Positions 46,505 through 55,640 of a stretch of DNA of 64,000 nucleotides are shown one piece after another. The translations under genes and the position numbers were made by a program. The stretch is from Bordetella sp. BOR01 (GTDB taxonomy: Bacteria; Pseudomonadota; Gammaproteobacteria; Burkholderiales; Burkholderiaceae_B). The notes beneath the pieces were generated by a model, which was not told where the DNA came from, searched no databases, and worked only from the letters and a program-made list of their open reading frames with translations. The first letter of the stretch is position 1, and each line of letters starts with the position of its first letter. Location: the NCBI RefSeq assembly GCF_019218885.1, contig NZ_JAHUWT010000003.1, positions 930,001-994,000 of the forward strand, written 5' to 3'.

Positions 46505-47548
46505 TCAGCTGCCCTGCCCGATGGCCGGATCTTCAAAGAAGTAATCGCGCCAGCTGGCAGCGGGGTTCTTGATGGCGCCGACCTGGTGCATGAACTTGGC
46601 CAGCACCAGCGTGTTGTTGGGTTGCAGCGTGAACGACACGTCCGGGTTGGTAATGACCTTGACCAGGAAGTCGCGATCCAGCTTGGCGCCCTGCACGCGC
46701 AGGTACGTTTCGGCGGCTTCCTGCGGATGCGCGGTGATGAAGTCGGCCGCCTCTTGCAACGCTTTCAGGAACGCGGCGTACGTCTTCGGGTTGCCGTCGC
46801 GGAACTTCTCGGTGGCGAACAACACCGTGGACGAACTGGGTCCGCCCAGCACGTCGTACGAGTTCAGCACGATGCGGGCCTGCGGATTCTGCGCCAGTTC
46901 CTGTTCCTGGAAGGGCGGATTGGCGAAGTGCGCGGTGATCTCGGTGCCGCCCGAGATGATCGCGGCCGTGGCGTCCGGGTGCGGCACGGCCACGGAAATC
47001 GCGTCCAGCTTGGCGTACTCGGCATCGCCCCATTGCTTGGCGGCCGCCAGCTGCAGCACCCGCGCCTGCACTGATACGCCCACCGCCGGCAGGGCGATGC
47101 GGTCTTTGTCGGTGAAATCGGCGATGGTCTTCACGGCCGGGTTGTTGGTCACCAGGTAATACGGGAAATTGCCCAGCGAGGCCACGCCTTTCACGTTCTG
47201 CCGGCCATGCGTGCGGTCCCAGATGGTCAGCAGGGGGCCGACACCGGCGGCGGCGATATCCACGGCGCCGGACAGCAGCGCATCGTTCACCGCGGCGCCA
47301 CCCGACAGCTTGACCCATTCCACATCGATATCCACACCGGCTTCTTTGCCGTGCTTCTCGATCAGTTGCTGGTCGCGCGCCACGTTCAACAGCAAGTACA
47401 CGATGCCGTATTGCTCGGCGATACGCAGGCGGCCCTCGGCCAGCGCCGGCGTGGGCGAGGCCAGCGCCAGCAGCGCAATCACCAGGGCCAGCATGGTGGC
47501 GCCGGCGTAGCGCGCCCAGCGTTCTTTGGTAGTGGGGAAATTCGTCAT
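46505..47548 (-). CDS. ABC transporter periplasmic binding protein (SsuA/TauA/NMT1-like)
   Basis: 347 residues with a Sec signal ending near ALA-EG (residues 1-38). LRIAEQYGIVYLLLNVARDQ and LSGAVDIAAAGVGPLLTIWD match SsuA/TauA-type proteins, which carry alkylsulfonates, taurine or thiamine precursors. The ATG at 47548 is used; a TTG two codons upstream is less likely. It lies 12 bp after the dioxygenase gene, so import and oxidation are coupled. The exact sulfonate is unknown. Confidence 0.88.
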   Translation of the reverse strand: MTNFPTTKERWARYAGATMLALVIALLALASPTPALAEGRLRIAEQYGIVYLLLNVARDQQLIEKHGKEAGVDIDVEWVKLSGGAAVNDALLSGAVDIAAAGVGPLLTIWDRTHGRQNVKGVASLGNFPYYLVTNNPAVKTIADFTDKDRIALPAVGVSVQARVLQLAAAKQWGDAEYAKLDAISVAVPHPDATAAIISGGTEITAHFANPPFQEQELAQNPQARIVLNSYDVLGGPSSSTVLFATEKFRDGNPKTYAAFLKALQEAADFITAHPQEAAETYLRVQGAKLDRDFLVKVITNPDVSFTLQPNNTLVLAKFMHQVGAIKNPAASWRDYFFEDPAIGQGS

Positions 47549-47560
47549 GTTCAATCCGGC

Positions 47561-48463
47561 TCAGTTAGGCAGGTCGCCTTCAATCGTGGTGCGATACAGT
47601 TTGCGGCGCAGGTGTGCCGGACAGCCCGCGGCCAGGTGGATCAGCGAGCGGTTGTCCCAGAACACCAGGTCGCGCTCGCGCCAGGCATGGCGATAAATGT
47701 GTTCGGGCCGGATGCTATGGGCGAACAATTCGTCCAGCACCTGCCGGCTTTCGTCGGCGGGCAGCCCTTCGATGCGCGTGGTGAACCCTTCGCTGACAAA
47801 CAGCGCCTTGCGTCCGGTCTCGGGATGCGTGCGCACCACTGGGTGCACCACTTCTTGCACCTGAGCCAACTGTTCGGCGCTAAGGTTGGGGCGCCAGTTG
47901 CCTTCTTTCTGCATCTGGCCGTACTTGGCCAGGTACGAATGCGCGGCCTGCCGCCCCTCGATCGCCTGGCGCAGGTGCGCCGGCAGGGTGTCGTAGGCCT
48001 TGTGCATATCGGCGAACAGCGTGTCGCCGCCTTCGGCCGGCAATTCCTGCGCATGCAGCAACGAGCCCAGGCTGGGCAGCGGTTTGTACGAAATATCCGA
48101 ATGCCAGTACTTGCCCGCATCGCCCAGGCCCACGGGCTTGCCGTCCTCGATGATGTTCGAGACGATCAGGACCTCGGGGTGCCCGGCCAGGTGGAACTGG
48201 TGCAGCACATGGATCATCAGCTTGCCGAAGCGGCGGCTGAAGTCGATGTGCTGCCGGGGGGTGATGTCCTGGTCGCGGAACACCACCACGTGGTGGTCCA
48301 GGTGCGCACGATGCACGCGGGCAAAGTCGCTGTCGGCCAGCGGGCGGCCCAGGTCGATGCCAACGATCTCCGCGCCGATGCCGCCGGCCAGCGGCCGGAC
48401 ATCGAAATCCTGCGAATCGCTTGCGAGCGCATCGCGGCGCAAGGCGCTATTGGCAACAGACAT
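47561..48463 (-). CDS. TauD/TfdA-family Fe(II)/2-oxoglutarate dioxygenase
   Basis: 300 residues. The iron ligands His and Asp lie in YWHSDISY (about 119-126) and the distal His in DNRSLIHLA; the 2-oxoglutarate Arg lies in RRKLYRTTIEG. TauD hydroxylates taurine so that sulfite is released; relatives act on alkyl sulfates, alkylsulfonates or aryloxyacetates. With a sulfonate-type ABC importer downstream, sulfur scavenging is the best reading. A promoter and an inverted repeat lie just upstream. Confidence 0.9.
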   Translation of the reverse strand: MSVANSALRRDALASDSQDFDVRPLAGGIGAEIVGIDLGRPLADSDFARVHRAHLDHHVVVFRDQDITPRQHIDFSRRFGKLMIHVLHQFHLAGHPEVLIVSNIIEDGKPVGLGDAGKYWHSDISYKPLPSLGSLLHAQELPAEGGDTLFADMHKAYDTLPAHLRQAIEGRQAAHSYLAKYGQMQKEGNWRPNLSAEQLAQVQEVVHPVVRTHPETGRKALFVSEGFTTRIEGLPADESRQVLDELFAHSIRPEHIYRHAWRERDLVFWDNRSLIHLAAGCPAHLRRKLYRTTIEGDLPN

Positions 48464-48518
48464 GGATCGCTCCGGTATTCAGAACGATCCATTATGCAAA
48501 GCCCGCCAGCCAACTCAA
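48464..48518 (-). promoter_or_regulatory. Promoter and inverted repeat of the dioxygenase-ABC operon
   Basis: On the minus strand TTGAGT (48518-48513), a 16-bp spacer and CATAAT (48496-48491) form a plausible sigma-70 promoter. An inverted repeat GGATCG-N15-CGATCC (48464-48490) spans the start site. CysB-type control would be expected for such genes, but no site is proven. Confidence 0.5.
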
Positions 48519-48547
48519 ACGAAGTTATCGGCGTTTAATCAGAGCTT

Positions 48548-48564
48548 GGCGTCATATAGACGCC
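48548..48564 (-). terminator. Short hairpin after the M20 amidohydrolase gene
   Basis: GGCGTC-N5-GACGCC starts 9 bp after the M20 gene stop on the minus strand, upstream of the dioxygenase promoter. The T-tract is missing, so it may be a weak terminator. Confidence 0.4.
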
Positions 48565-48573
48565 GCGGCCGGC

Positions 48574-49773
48574 TCAGCCCGCCGGCAGGAACTTCTGTAC
48601 CAGCTTGACCCAGTAAGTGGCCCCCACGGGCAGCAGGGCGTCGTTGAAGTCGTAATTGGAGTTGTGCAATTGGCAGGGGCCCATGCCATGGTAAGTGGCG
48701 ATGCGGTGATCGCCGTCACCGTTGCCCAGGAACAGGTAGCAGCCCGGCACTTGTTCCAGGTAGAAGGAAAAGTCTTCGGCGCCCATGAAAGCGGGAATGT
48801 CACAATTGACCTGCTGGTCGCCAAAGGCTTCGCGGGCCACCTGGGCGGCGAACGCGGTTTCCTTTTCCCAGTTCACCAGCGGCGGGTAGGCCCGCACGAA
48901 GTCCAGTTCGCCAGTGGCGCCATAGACCTGCGGCAGGGTGGTGGCAATGCGCCGCATGCCGTCTTCGATCTTGTCCAGCACGTCTACCGTATAGGTGCGC
49001 ACCGTGCCGCGCAGGACGGCCTCGCCGGGAATGACGTTATAGGCGTCGCCCGCGTGAACCTGCGTAATGGTCAGCACAGCCGATTCCAGCGGGTCTTTGC
49101 TGCGCGAGATCAGCGTCTGCAGCGCATGCACCATGTCGGCCGCGATGATGATGGAATCCACCGCGTTGTGCGGTTGCGCAGCATGGCCGCCCACGCCGCG
49201 GATGGTGATGTCCCAGCGGTTGCTGGACGCCATGGCCGGCCCGCTGCGAAAACCGAACTGGTTCACCGGCATGCCGGGCATGTTGTGCAGCCCGAACACC
49301 GCGTCGCACGGGAATTTGTCGAACAGGCCGTCCTGCATCATGGCGCGGGCACCCGCATTGCCGCCTTCTTCGGCCGGTTGGAAAATGAAAATCACCGTAC
49401 CGTCGAAGTCGCGGTGCTTGGCCAGGTACTCGGCAGCCCCCAGCAGCATGGTGGTATGGCCGTCGTGGCCACAGCCGTGCATACGGCCGTCCACCGTGGA
49501 CTTGTGCGCAAAGCGGTTGTGCTCGGGCATGGGAAGGGCGTCCATGTCGGCCCGCAAGGCTACGGTCTTGCCGCTGGTGCCCGACTTCAGCACTCCTACC
49601 AGGCCGGTCTTGCCGAAGCCGGTATGCACCTCGATGCCGAAGCTGCGCAGCCGCTCGGCCACCAGCGCCGAGGTACGGGTTTCCTGGAAGGCCAGCTCGG
49701 GATGCGCATGGATGTCGCGCCGCAGGGCGGTCAGGTCGGCATGGGCGCGTTCGATTTCGTCTAGGGTTTTCAT
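48574..49773 (-). CDS. M20-family amidohydrolase (hippurate hydrolase/aminoacylase-like)
   Basis: 399 residues. Metal motifs of the M20D group are visible: ADMDALPM (about 95), GCGHDGHTTMLLG (about 116) with the Cys and His ligands, and AEEGGNAGARAMM with the catalytic Glu. GAEDFSFYLEQVPG near the C-terminus supplies another ligand. The family removes acyl groups from N-acyl amino acids such as hippurate or indole-acetyl amino acids. It has its own upstream gap of 159 bp and precedes the dioxygenase operon by 110 bp. Confidence 0.92.
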   Translation of the reverse strand: MKTLDEIERAHADLTALRRDIHAHPELAFQETRTSALVAERLRSFGIEVHTGFGKTGLVGVLKSGTSGKTVALRADMDALPMPEHNRFAHKSTVDGRMHGCGHDGHTTMLLGAAEYLAKHRDFDGTVIFIFQPAEEGGNAGARAMMQDGLFDKFPCDAVFGLHNMPGMPVNQFGFRSGPAMASSNRWDITIRGVGGHAAQPHNAVDSIIIAADMVHALQTLISRSKDPLESAVLTITQVHAGDAYNVIPGEAVLRGTVRTYTVDVLDKIEDGMRRIATTLPQVYGATGELDFVRAYPPLVNWEKETAFAAQVAREAFGDQQVNCDIPAFMGAEDFSFYLEQVPGCYLFLGNGDGDHRIATYHGMGPCQLHNSNYDFNDALLPVGATYWVKLVQKFLPAG

Positions 49774-49932
49774 GGCGATGCTCTGAAATGGATATGTATA
49801 TATGCAGGTTTTGTAGCATACCGGCGGGTTTGGGGTGCTGGCCGGGGTGCGTTCTTGGGTCGCCTCGCCGCCCTGGGCTTGGGGGTGGGGCCAGTACCCA
49901 AACCATCACGCCCAACAACGCAATTACCCCAG

Positions 49933-51006
49933 CTAGGCAGCCGCCGCTCCTCTCGTCTCGTCATTCAAATGACACGCACTGACATGCCCCGCCGCCACCG
50001 CACGCAACAACGGCCGCTCCACCGAACACCGCGGCATCGCATGCGGACAGCGGGGATGGAAGGCACAGCCCGAGGGCGGCGCCAGCGGCGAAGGCAGTTC
50101 GCCCTTGATGGGCTGGTAATCACGCCGCCCCGGCCGCAAGTCGGGCAGCTCTTTCAGCAAGGCCTGCGTATAAGGATGGTTCGCGCGAGAAAACACCGCC
50201 TCGGTGGGCGCGAGCTCGACAATGCGGCCCAGGTACATGATGGCTACCCGGTCCGATATGTGGCTGACCACGCTCAGGTTGTGGCTGATGAACAGATAGG
50301 TCAAGTCCAGGTCGCGCCGCAATTGCGCAAACAGGTTCAACACCTGGGCCTGGATCGACACATCCAGCGCCGCCACGGCTTCATCGCACACAATCACCGA
50401 AGGCTTCAGGGCCAGTGCGCGCGCAATGCCGATGCGCTGGCGCTGGCCACCCGAGAACTGGTGCGGATAGCGCTGCGCATAGCCGGCATCCAGGCCCACC
50501 TGGCGCATCAGGCCGGCCACGTAGTCGGCCTTCTCGCCGGCGCGTATCAAGCCGTGCGCCACGGGTGCCTCGCCGATGATGTCCAGCACCCGCATACGCG
50601 GGTTCAGCGACGCGTACGGATCCTGGAAGATCATCTGCACACCCAGTTCATAGGCGCGCCGCTGGGCAGCCGGCATCTGCGCCACTGGTTTGCCCTGGTA
50701 ATGGATCTGCCCGCCGGTCGGCCGCAAGATGCCCGACACCATGCGGCCCAGCGTCGACTTGCCGCAACCCGATTCGCCCACGATGCCGATCACCTCGCCC
50801 GCGCGCACATCCAGGTCCACCCCGGCCACCGCCTGCACCACCAGGGTCTTCAGGCCCGCGCCGAACAGGTTGGCAATGCGGCCGGCCAGGTCGACCGGTT
50901 GCACGAAATGCTGCTCGACCTGGCGCAGCGACAGAATCGGCGCGGCGACGGGTGCATCGGGCAATGGCGATGCCCGCTGCGGCGAAAGGGGCGCGGCGCT
51001 TTGCAC
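49933..51006 (-). CDS. Dipeptide/oligopeptide ABC transporter ATPase (DppF/OppF-like)
   Basis: 357 residues from a GTG at 51006, supported by AGGAGA 6 bp upstream; this start overlaps the TAG stop of the preceding ATPase by 1 bp. Walker A is GESGCGKS (77-84), the signature FSGGQRQR, and Walker B VIVCDEAVAALD, where Pro of the usual DEP is Ala-Val. GCAFHPRCPHAMPRC in the tail is the oligopeptide_HPY cluster with conserved Cys. It is the last gene of the peptide-importer operon dppA-B-C-D-F-like. Confidence 0.92.
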   Translation of the reverse strand: MQSAAPLSPQRASPLPDAPVAAPILSLRQVEQHFVQPVDLAGRIANLFGAGLKTLVVQAVAGVDLDVRAGEVIGIVGESGCGKSTLGRMVSGILRPTGGQIHYQGKPVAQMPAAQRRAYELGVQMIFQDPYASLNPRMRVLDIIGEAPVAHGLIRAGEKADYVAGLMRQVGLDAGYAQRYPHQFSGGQRQRIGIARALALKPSVIVCDEAVAALDVSIQAQVLNLFAQLRRDLDLTYLFISHNLSVVSHISDRVAIMYLGRIVELAPTEAVFSRANHPYTQALLKELPDLRPGRRDYQPIKGELPSPLAPPSGCAFHPRCPHAMPRCSVERPLLRAVAAGHVSACHLNDETRGAAAA

Positions 51007-51998
51007 TACGGTTCTCCTGCATGCCAGCAGCGGGCCCAGTGACCGGGCCGGTGCTCGACCGCCTGCGGCGCCTGCATACAGGCATCGGTGGCGCGTGGGC
51101 AGCGGGTGCGAAACGCACAGCCCTGCGGCAAGTTCAACAACGAAGGCGTCATGCCCGGAATGGGGTCCAGCGGCTGGCCGCGCGTCTGCGGCGTGGGTAT
51201 CGACGCAATCAGGCCATGCGTATACGGGTGCAGCGGCCGGCCGATCACGTCGGCCGTGGTGCCGGTTTCCACCACGCGGCCGGCATACATCACGGCCACC
51301 CGGTCGGCCAGGCCCGCCACCACGGCCAGGTCGTGCGTAATCCAGATCAGCCCGGTACCGGTCTCCCGGCACAGCTTCTGCATTTCGTACAAGATCTGCC
51401 CCTGGATGGTCACATCCAGCGCGGTGGTGGGCTCGTCGGCAATGATCAGGCGCGGGGCATTCAGCAGGGCAATGGCAATGGCCACCCGCTGGCGCATGCC
51501 GCCGGACAACTGGTGCGGATAGGCGCGCAGGCGTTCCTGCGGCGACGGGATGCCCACCTTGGTCAACACATCCAGCGCACGCGCGTGCGCGTCGGCCCGG
51601 CTGACACGGCGGTGCGCCCGCACGGTCTCGATCATCTGGGTATCGACGCGCAGCACCGGGTTCAGCGTCATCATCGGATCCTGGAAGATCATCGCGATGT
51701 CGCTGCCGCGCAACTCGCGCCAGCGCCGCGGCGAAGCCTGGCGCAGGTCTTCGCCATTGAGGCGGATCTCGCCCTCGACCACGCGGCCCGGGGCATCCAC
51801 CAGCCCCAGCAGCGAGAACCCGGTGATGCTCTTGCCCGACCCCGATTCGCCCACCAGCCCCAGTATCTCGCCCGGGCGCACCGACAGGTCCACACCGTCC
51901 ACCGCCTTGACCACGCCGGCGCGCGTGAAGAAATGGGTTTTCAGCCCCTGCACTTGCAGCATGGGCGGTGCGTCGGTCGTCGTGGCGTGATTGTCCAT
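51006..51998 (-). CDS. Dipeptide/oligopeptide ABC transporter ATPase (DppD/OppD-like)
   Basis: 330 residues. Walker A is GESGSGKS (50-57), the signature LSGGMRQR, Walker [15 protein letters not shown] and the switch His ITHDLAVV. The C-terminal [15 protein letters not shown] is the Cys-rich oligopeptide tail. It begins 14 bp after the DppC-like stop and shares a base with the next ATPase gene. The two ATPases form a heterodimer in this importer class. Confidence 0.93.
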   Translation of the reverse strand: MDNHATTTDAPPMLQVQGLKTHFFTRAGVVKAVDGVDLSVRPGEILGLVGESGSGKSITGFSLLGLVDAPGRVVEGEIRLNGEDLRQASPRRWRELRGSDIAMIFQDPMMTLNPVLRVDTQMIETVRAHRRVSRADAHARALDVLTKVGIPSPQERLRAYPHQLSGGMRQRVAIAIALLNAPRLIIADEPTTALDVTIQGQILYEMQKLCRETGTGLIWITHDLAVVAGLADRVAVMYAGRVVETGTTADVIGRPLHPYTHGLIASIPTPQTRGQPLDPIPGMTPSLLNLPQGCAFRTRCPRATDACMQAPQAVEHRPGHWARCWHAGEP

Positions 51999-52012
51999 GG
52001 CCGTTTCGCCGC

Positions 52013-52939
52013 TCAGGCCGCGTTGTGCGGGTTCAGCACATCGCGCAGGTGGTCGCCCACCAGGTTGATGCCGATGATGGCAAGGGCCAGCGCAATGCCC
52101 GGGAAGAACGAAATCCAGTACAGCCCCGACAACAGGTATTCGAAGCCGTTCGAGATCAGCATGCCCAGCGAAGGTTCGGTTACCGGTACGCCCACCCCCA
52201 GGAACGACAGCGTGGCTTCCAGCGCGATGGCGTGGGCCAGGTCGATGGTGGCGATCACGATCAGGGGCGGCATGCAGTTGGGAAGCACATGGTGGAACAG
52301 CACGCGCCCCCAGCTCAGCGACATGCAGCGGGCCGCCTCGACGTATTCCTTGCCGCGCTCGACCAGCGCCGCGCCGCGGGCCGCGCGCGCGAAGTAGGCC
52401 CACTGCACCACCACCAGCGCAATAATGACCTTGTCCACGCCCTTGCCCAGGATCGCCAGCAGGATCAGCGCCACCAGGATGGCCGGAAACGACAATTGGA
52501 TATCCACCGCGCGCATCAGGAAGGCATCGATCCGCCCGCCGAAATACGCGGCGATCAGGCCCACCGTGGCGCCGATGGCAAAAGCCGCCAGCACCGAAAT
52601 CGTGCCCACCATCAGGCTGGTGCGCATGCCGTAAAGAATGGCCGAGAACACATCGCGCGCCTGCCCGTCGGTGCCCAGCCAATAGGTCATGCTGCCGTCG
52701 CTGCTGACGCTGCCCGGCGGCAGCTTCGAATCCAGGATATCCAGCGTGCCGATGTCAAACGGGTTCTGCGGCGCGATCCAGGGCGCGAACACAGCCGCGC
52801 CCACGGTCACCAGCAACAGCGCCACGCCCACCAGCGCCAGCTTGCTGGCACAGAAATCCACCAGGAAGCGGCGCAGCGGGGTCTCGACGCGGACGGCGGG
52901 CGGGGCGGCGGACGGGGCGGAAGAAACAGGCGTCGTCAT
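52013..52939 (-). CDS. Dipeptide ABC transporter permease (DppC/OppC-like)
   Basis: 308 residues. An N-terminal cytoplasmic tail rich in Ala/Pro precedes the first helix (about 33-55). HWLGTDxxGRD of the family appears as YWLGTDGQARDVFS, and the EAA coupling loop is EYVEAARCMSLSWGRVLFHHVLPN. LEATLSFLGVGVP is conserved. It overlaps the DppB-like gene by 4 bp (ATGA). Confidence 0.94.
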   Translation of the reverse strand: MTTPVSSAPSAAPPAVRVETPLRRFLVDFCASKLALVGVALLLVTVGAAVFAPWIAPQNPFDIGTLDILDSKLPPGSVSSDGSMTYWLGTDGQARDVFSAILYGMRTSLMVGTISVLAAFAIGATVGLIAAYFGGRIDAFLMRAVDIQLSFPAILVALILLAILGKGVDKVIIALVVVQWAYFARAARGAALVERGKEYVEAARCMSLSWGRVLFHHVLPNCMPPLIVIATIDLAHAIALEATLSFLGVGVPVTEPSLGMLISNGFEYLLSGLYWISFFPGIALALAIIGINLVGDHLRDVLNPHNAA

Positions 52940-53910
52940 GCTCGGCGCTCCAGGCGTACGCGCGGGTCCAGCACGGTGTAGATGATGTCCACGACCAGGT
53001 TCAGCATGACCAGGAAAAACACGATCAACATCAGGTAGGCAACCACCACAGGACGGTCCAGGTTGACGATGGAGTCGATCAGCAGCTTACCCATGCCGGG
53101 CCACGAGAACACGGTCTCGGTCACGACGGCAAAGGCCACCACCTGGCCGAATTCCAGCCCTGCCACCGTCACGATGGGAATCAGGATGTTCTTGAGCAAA
53201 TGCACGCCCAGCACGCGCTTTTCCGACAGGCCCTTGGCGCGCGCGAACTTGATGTAGTCCATGGGCAGCGATTCGCGGGTGGCCGCGCGCGTCACCCGCA
53301 CGATCATGGCGCACTTGGCCAGCGCAATGGTGCCGGCCGGCAGGATCAGGCTGGCCCAGCCGTCCAGCGTCAGCACGCTCAATGGCACGCCCAGCACCGG
53401 CACGGTCGCGCCGCGGCCACTGGCTGGCAACCAGCCCAGTGTCACGGCGAACAGCATGATCAGCATCAGGCCCACCCAGAAGTTCGGCAGCGAAAACCCC
53501 AGCACCGAGCCGGTCATGATGGCGCGCGAGCCTACCGCCTTGGGCCGCAGGCCGGCCAGGATACCCAGCGGCACGCCGATCAGCACCGACAGCAGCATGG
53601 CCACCGTGGCCAGTTCCATCGTGGCCGGCATGCGCTCCAGGATCAGGCGCATAGCCGGCTCGCCGGTCAGGAAGCTGTTGCCGAAGTTGCCCTGCACCGC
53701 CTGGCTGATGAACACCAGGTATTGCATGACCAGGGGCTTGTCCAGCCCCAGCGACACGCGGATCGCTTCGCGCTGGGCGTCGGTGGCCTCGGGGCTGGCC
53801 ATCATCGAGACCGGATCGCCCACCAGATAGATGCCGGCGAACACCAGCGCCGACATCACCAGCATCACGATCAGCGTCTGCAGCAGCCTGCGGATGATGG
53901 TTGCCAGCAT
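52936..53910 (-). CDS. Dipeptide ABC transporter permease (DppB/OppB-like)
   Basis: 324 residues, six helices. The first helix and IYLVGDPVSMMASPEATDAQREAIRVSLGLDKPL, reduced here to GDPVSMMA and SLGLDKPL, are typical of DppB. The coupling loop is PMDYIKFARAKGLSEKRVLGVHLLKN. VVTETVFSWPGMGKLL is the late signature. It follows the binding-protein gene by 19 bp. Confidence 0.94.
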   Translation of the reverse strand: MLATIIRRLLQTLIVMLVMSALVFAGIYLVGDPVSMMASPEATDAQREAIRVSLGLDKPLVMQYLVFISQAVQGNFGNSFLTGEPAMRLILERMPATMELATVAMLLSVLIGVPLGILAGLRPKAVGSRAIMTGSVLGFSLPNFWVGLMLIMLFAVTLGWLPASGRGATVPVLGVPLSVLTLDGWASLILPAGTIALAKCAMIVRVTRAATRESLPMDYIKFARAKGLSEKRVLGVHLLKNILIPIVTVAGLEFGQVVAFAVVTETVFSWPGMGKLLIDSIVNLDRPVVVAYLMLIVFFLVMLNLVVDIIYTVLDPRVRLERRA

Positions 53911-53929
53911 GTCGACGCAGCTCGTGGCC

Positions 53930-55516
53930 CTATTTGTTCAGGGTCGCGTACTGCACCAGGGTGGTCTGGTCGGGCCGGCCCTCGTAGCGGATGTCGTCCT
54001 TCATGGCCCACACCGACAGCTCGAAATGCAGCGGCAGCATGGCGAAGTCATCCATGGCCAGATTGCTGGCCTGCTGCAGCAGCTTGGCGCGCTGGTCGTC
54101 ATCCATGGTGGACGCGGCCTGGCGCACCAGCTTGTCCATCTCGGGGTTCGAATAGCGCCCGCGGTTGGTGGTGCCTTCGCCCGCGTCGGGGTTGCGCGTC
54201 ATCAGCAACGAGGTCAGCGGGTTGGACATCTCGCCGCTGGTGGCCGACCAGCCCGCCATGTAGGCGCTGAAGCCATAGCTGTCGCGCTTCTTGAAGAATA
54301 CCGACGGCGCCAGCGCCTCGACGCTGGTCTTGACGCCGATGCGCGACCACATCGACGCCACGGCCTGCGCGATCTTCGAATCGTTCACGTAGCGGCCCGA
54401 GGGCGCCCCCAGCGTGATCGCGAACCCATCGGGGTAGCCCGCCTCTTTCAACAGCGCCTTGGCCTTTTCCGGATCGGCCTTGGGTGCCTCGGCATGTTCC
54501 TTGGACGAACCGAACATGGGATACGGCAGCGCATTGCCCGCCGCCTTGGCCACGCCGCCCATCACGCGGTCGACGATGGCATCGCGGTTGATGGCCAGCG
54601 ACAGCGCCTGGCGCACGCGCTTGTCTTTCAGCGGGTTCTTGTCCAGGCCGGTAATACCGGGCGTGGGCTCGGCGTACTGGTCCATGGCCACGTACATCAC
54701 GCGCACCGAAGGGGTTTCCTCGACGAACAGGCCCTTGTTCTTCTTCAGGTTGGGCAGGTCGTCGGTGGGGGGATCCTCGATCATGTCCACGTCGCCCGCC
54801 AGCAAGGCGGCCACCCGGCCGGCGGCGTTCGACATGGGGCGGTACGTCACCTTGTCCCAATCGGGCTTCTTGCCCCAGTAGTGCTCATTGCGGGCGAACA
54901 CCAGTTCGGCGCCGCGCTTCCAGGAAACGAACTTGTAGGGGCCGGTACCCACCAGGCCGTTGCCGCTGTTCAGTTCGGTCGTGGTCTTGCCCTCGGGCGC
55001 GGGGCCCGAGGCCGCCTGCTTCGACAGAATGGGCAACTGCGCCAGGTTGATCAGCAGCAGCGGCGCCGGCGCCTTGGTCGTGATGCGCAGGGTCAGGGGA
55101 TCGACCGCCTCGGTCTTGGCCACCGAACCCAGGTACAGCGTGAACGGCGACGGGCTGTTGGGCACCTTCGGGATACGGTCATAGGTGAACACCACGTCTT
55201 CCGCCGTGAACGGCGAGCCATCCGAGAATTTCACGTTCGGACGCAGCTTGAAGGTCCAGACATTGCCATCCACCGTCCAGGACTCGGCCAGCGCGGGCTG
55301 CGGCTGCAGCTTCGCATCGGCGCGCACCAGCGGGTCGAACAAGGTCTGCGATATTTGCGTGTTGGGGGTCAGCGCATGGTATTGCGGGTCCATTGAGCTG
55401 GGCTCGGTCTTCAGCGCCACCACCAGGTCGCGCGCCGCCGCCGGCGTCATGGCTCCCAGCGCCATGGCCATGGTTAGTGTGCCGCCAGCCAATAAACGTA
55501 ACCACTGAGATGCCAT
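53930..55516 (-). CDS. Peptide/nickel-type ABC transporter binding protein (family 5)
   Basis: 528 residues with a Sec signal (cleavage near PAAA-RD, about 29). Family-5 features: EPSSMDPQYHALTPNTQIS, LAESWTVDGNVWTFKLRPNVKFSDGSPFTAEDV, shortened here to WTFKLRPNVKFSDG, and NKRVRQALSLAINRDAIV-type DKRVRQALSLAINRD. Such proteins bind di- or oligopeptides, glutathione or metal chelates. It heads the five-gene operon. The 124-bp gap to the divergent mnmE holds TATATT (55592-55597), a possible mnmE -10. Confidence 0.92.
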   Translation of the reverse strand: MASQWLRLLAGGTLTMAMALGAMTPAAARDLVVALKTEPSSMDPQYHALTPNTQISQTLFDPLVRADAKLQPQPALAESWTVDGNVWTFKLRPNVKFSDGSPFTAEDVVFTYDRIPKVPNSPSPFTLYLGSVAKTEAVDPLTLRITTKAPAPLLLINLAQLPILSKQAASGPAPEGKTTTELNSGNGLVGTGPYKFVSWKRGAELVFARNEHYWGKKPDWDKVTYRPMSNAAGRVAALLAGDVDMIEDPPTDDLPNLKKNKGLFVEETPSVRVMYVAMDQYAEPTPGITGLDKNPLKDKRVRQALSLAINRDAIVDRVMGGVAKAAGNALPYPMFGSSKEHAEAPKADPEKAKALLKEAGYPDGFAITLGAPSGRYVNDSKIAQAVASMWSRIGVKTSVEALAPSVFFKKRDSYGFSAYMAGWSATSGEMSNPLTSLLMTRNPDAGEGTTNRGRYSNPEMDKLVRQAASTMDDDQRAKLLQQASNLAMDDFAMLPLHFELSVWAMKDDIRYEGRPDQTTLVQYATLNK

Positions 55517-55640
55517 GATGCTCTCCCGATGTGTTCTGTAGGGTAGACCGCCGGCACACCTTAACCAGCAAACACACAGGCACGCAACAGTTATATTCCC
55601 TTATTGCCGTCCTGAATTCGTCCAAGAAATTTACCTATCC

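Noticed and set aside
51999-52682. N-terminal extension of the DppD-like ATPase
   Set aside because: The open frame runs back through the permease gene; the ATG at 51998 gives the normal length and ABC start.
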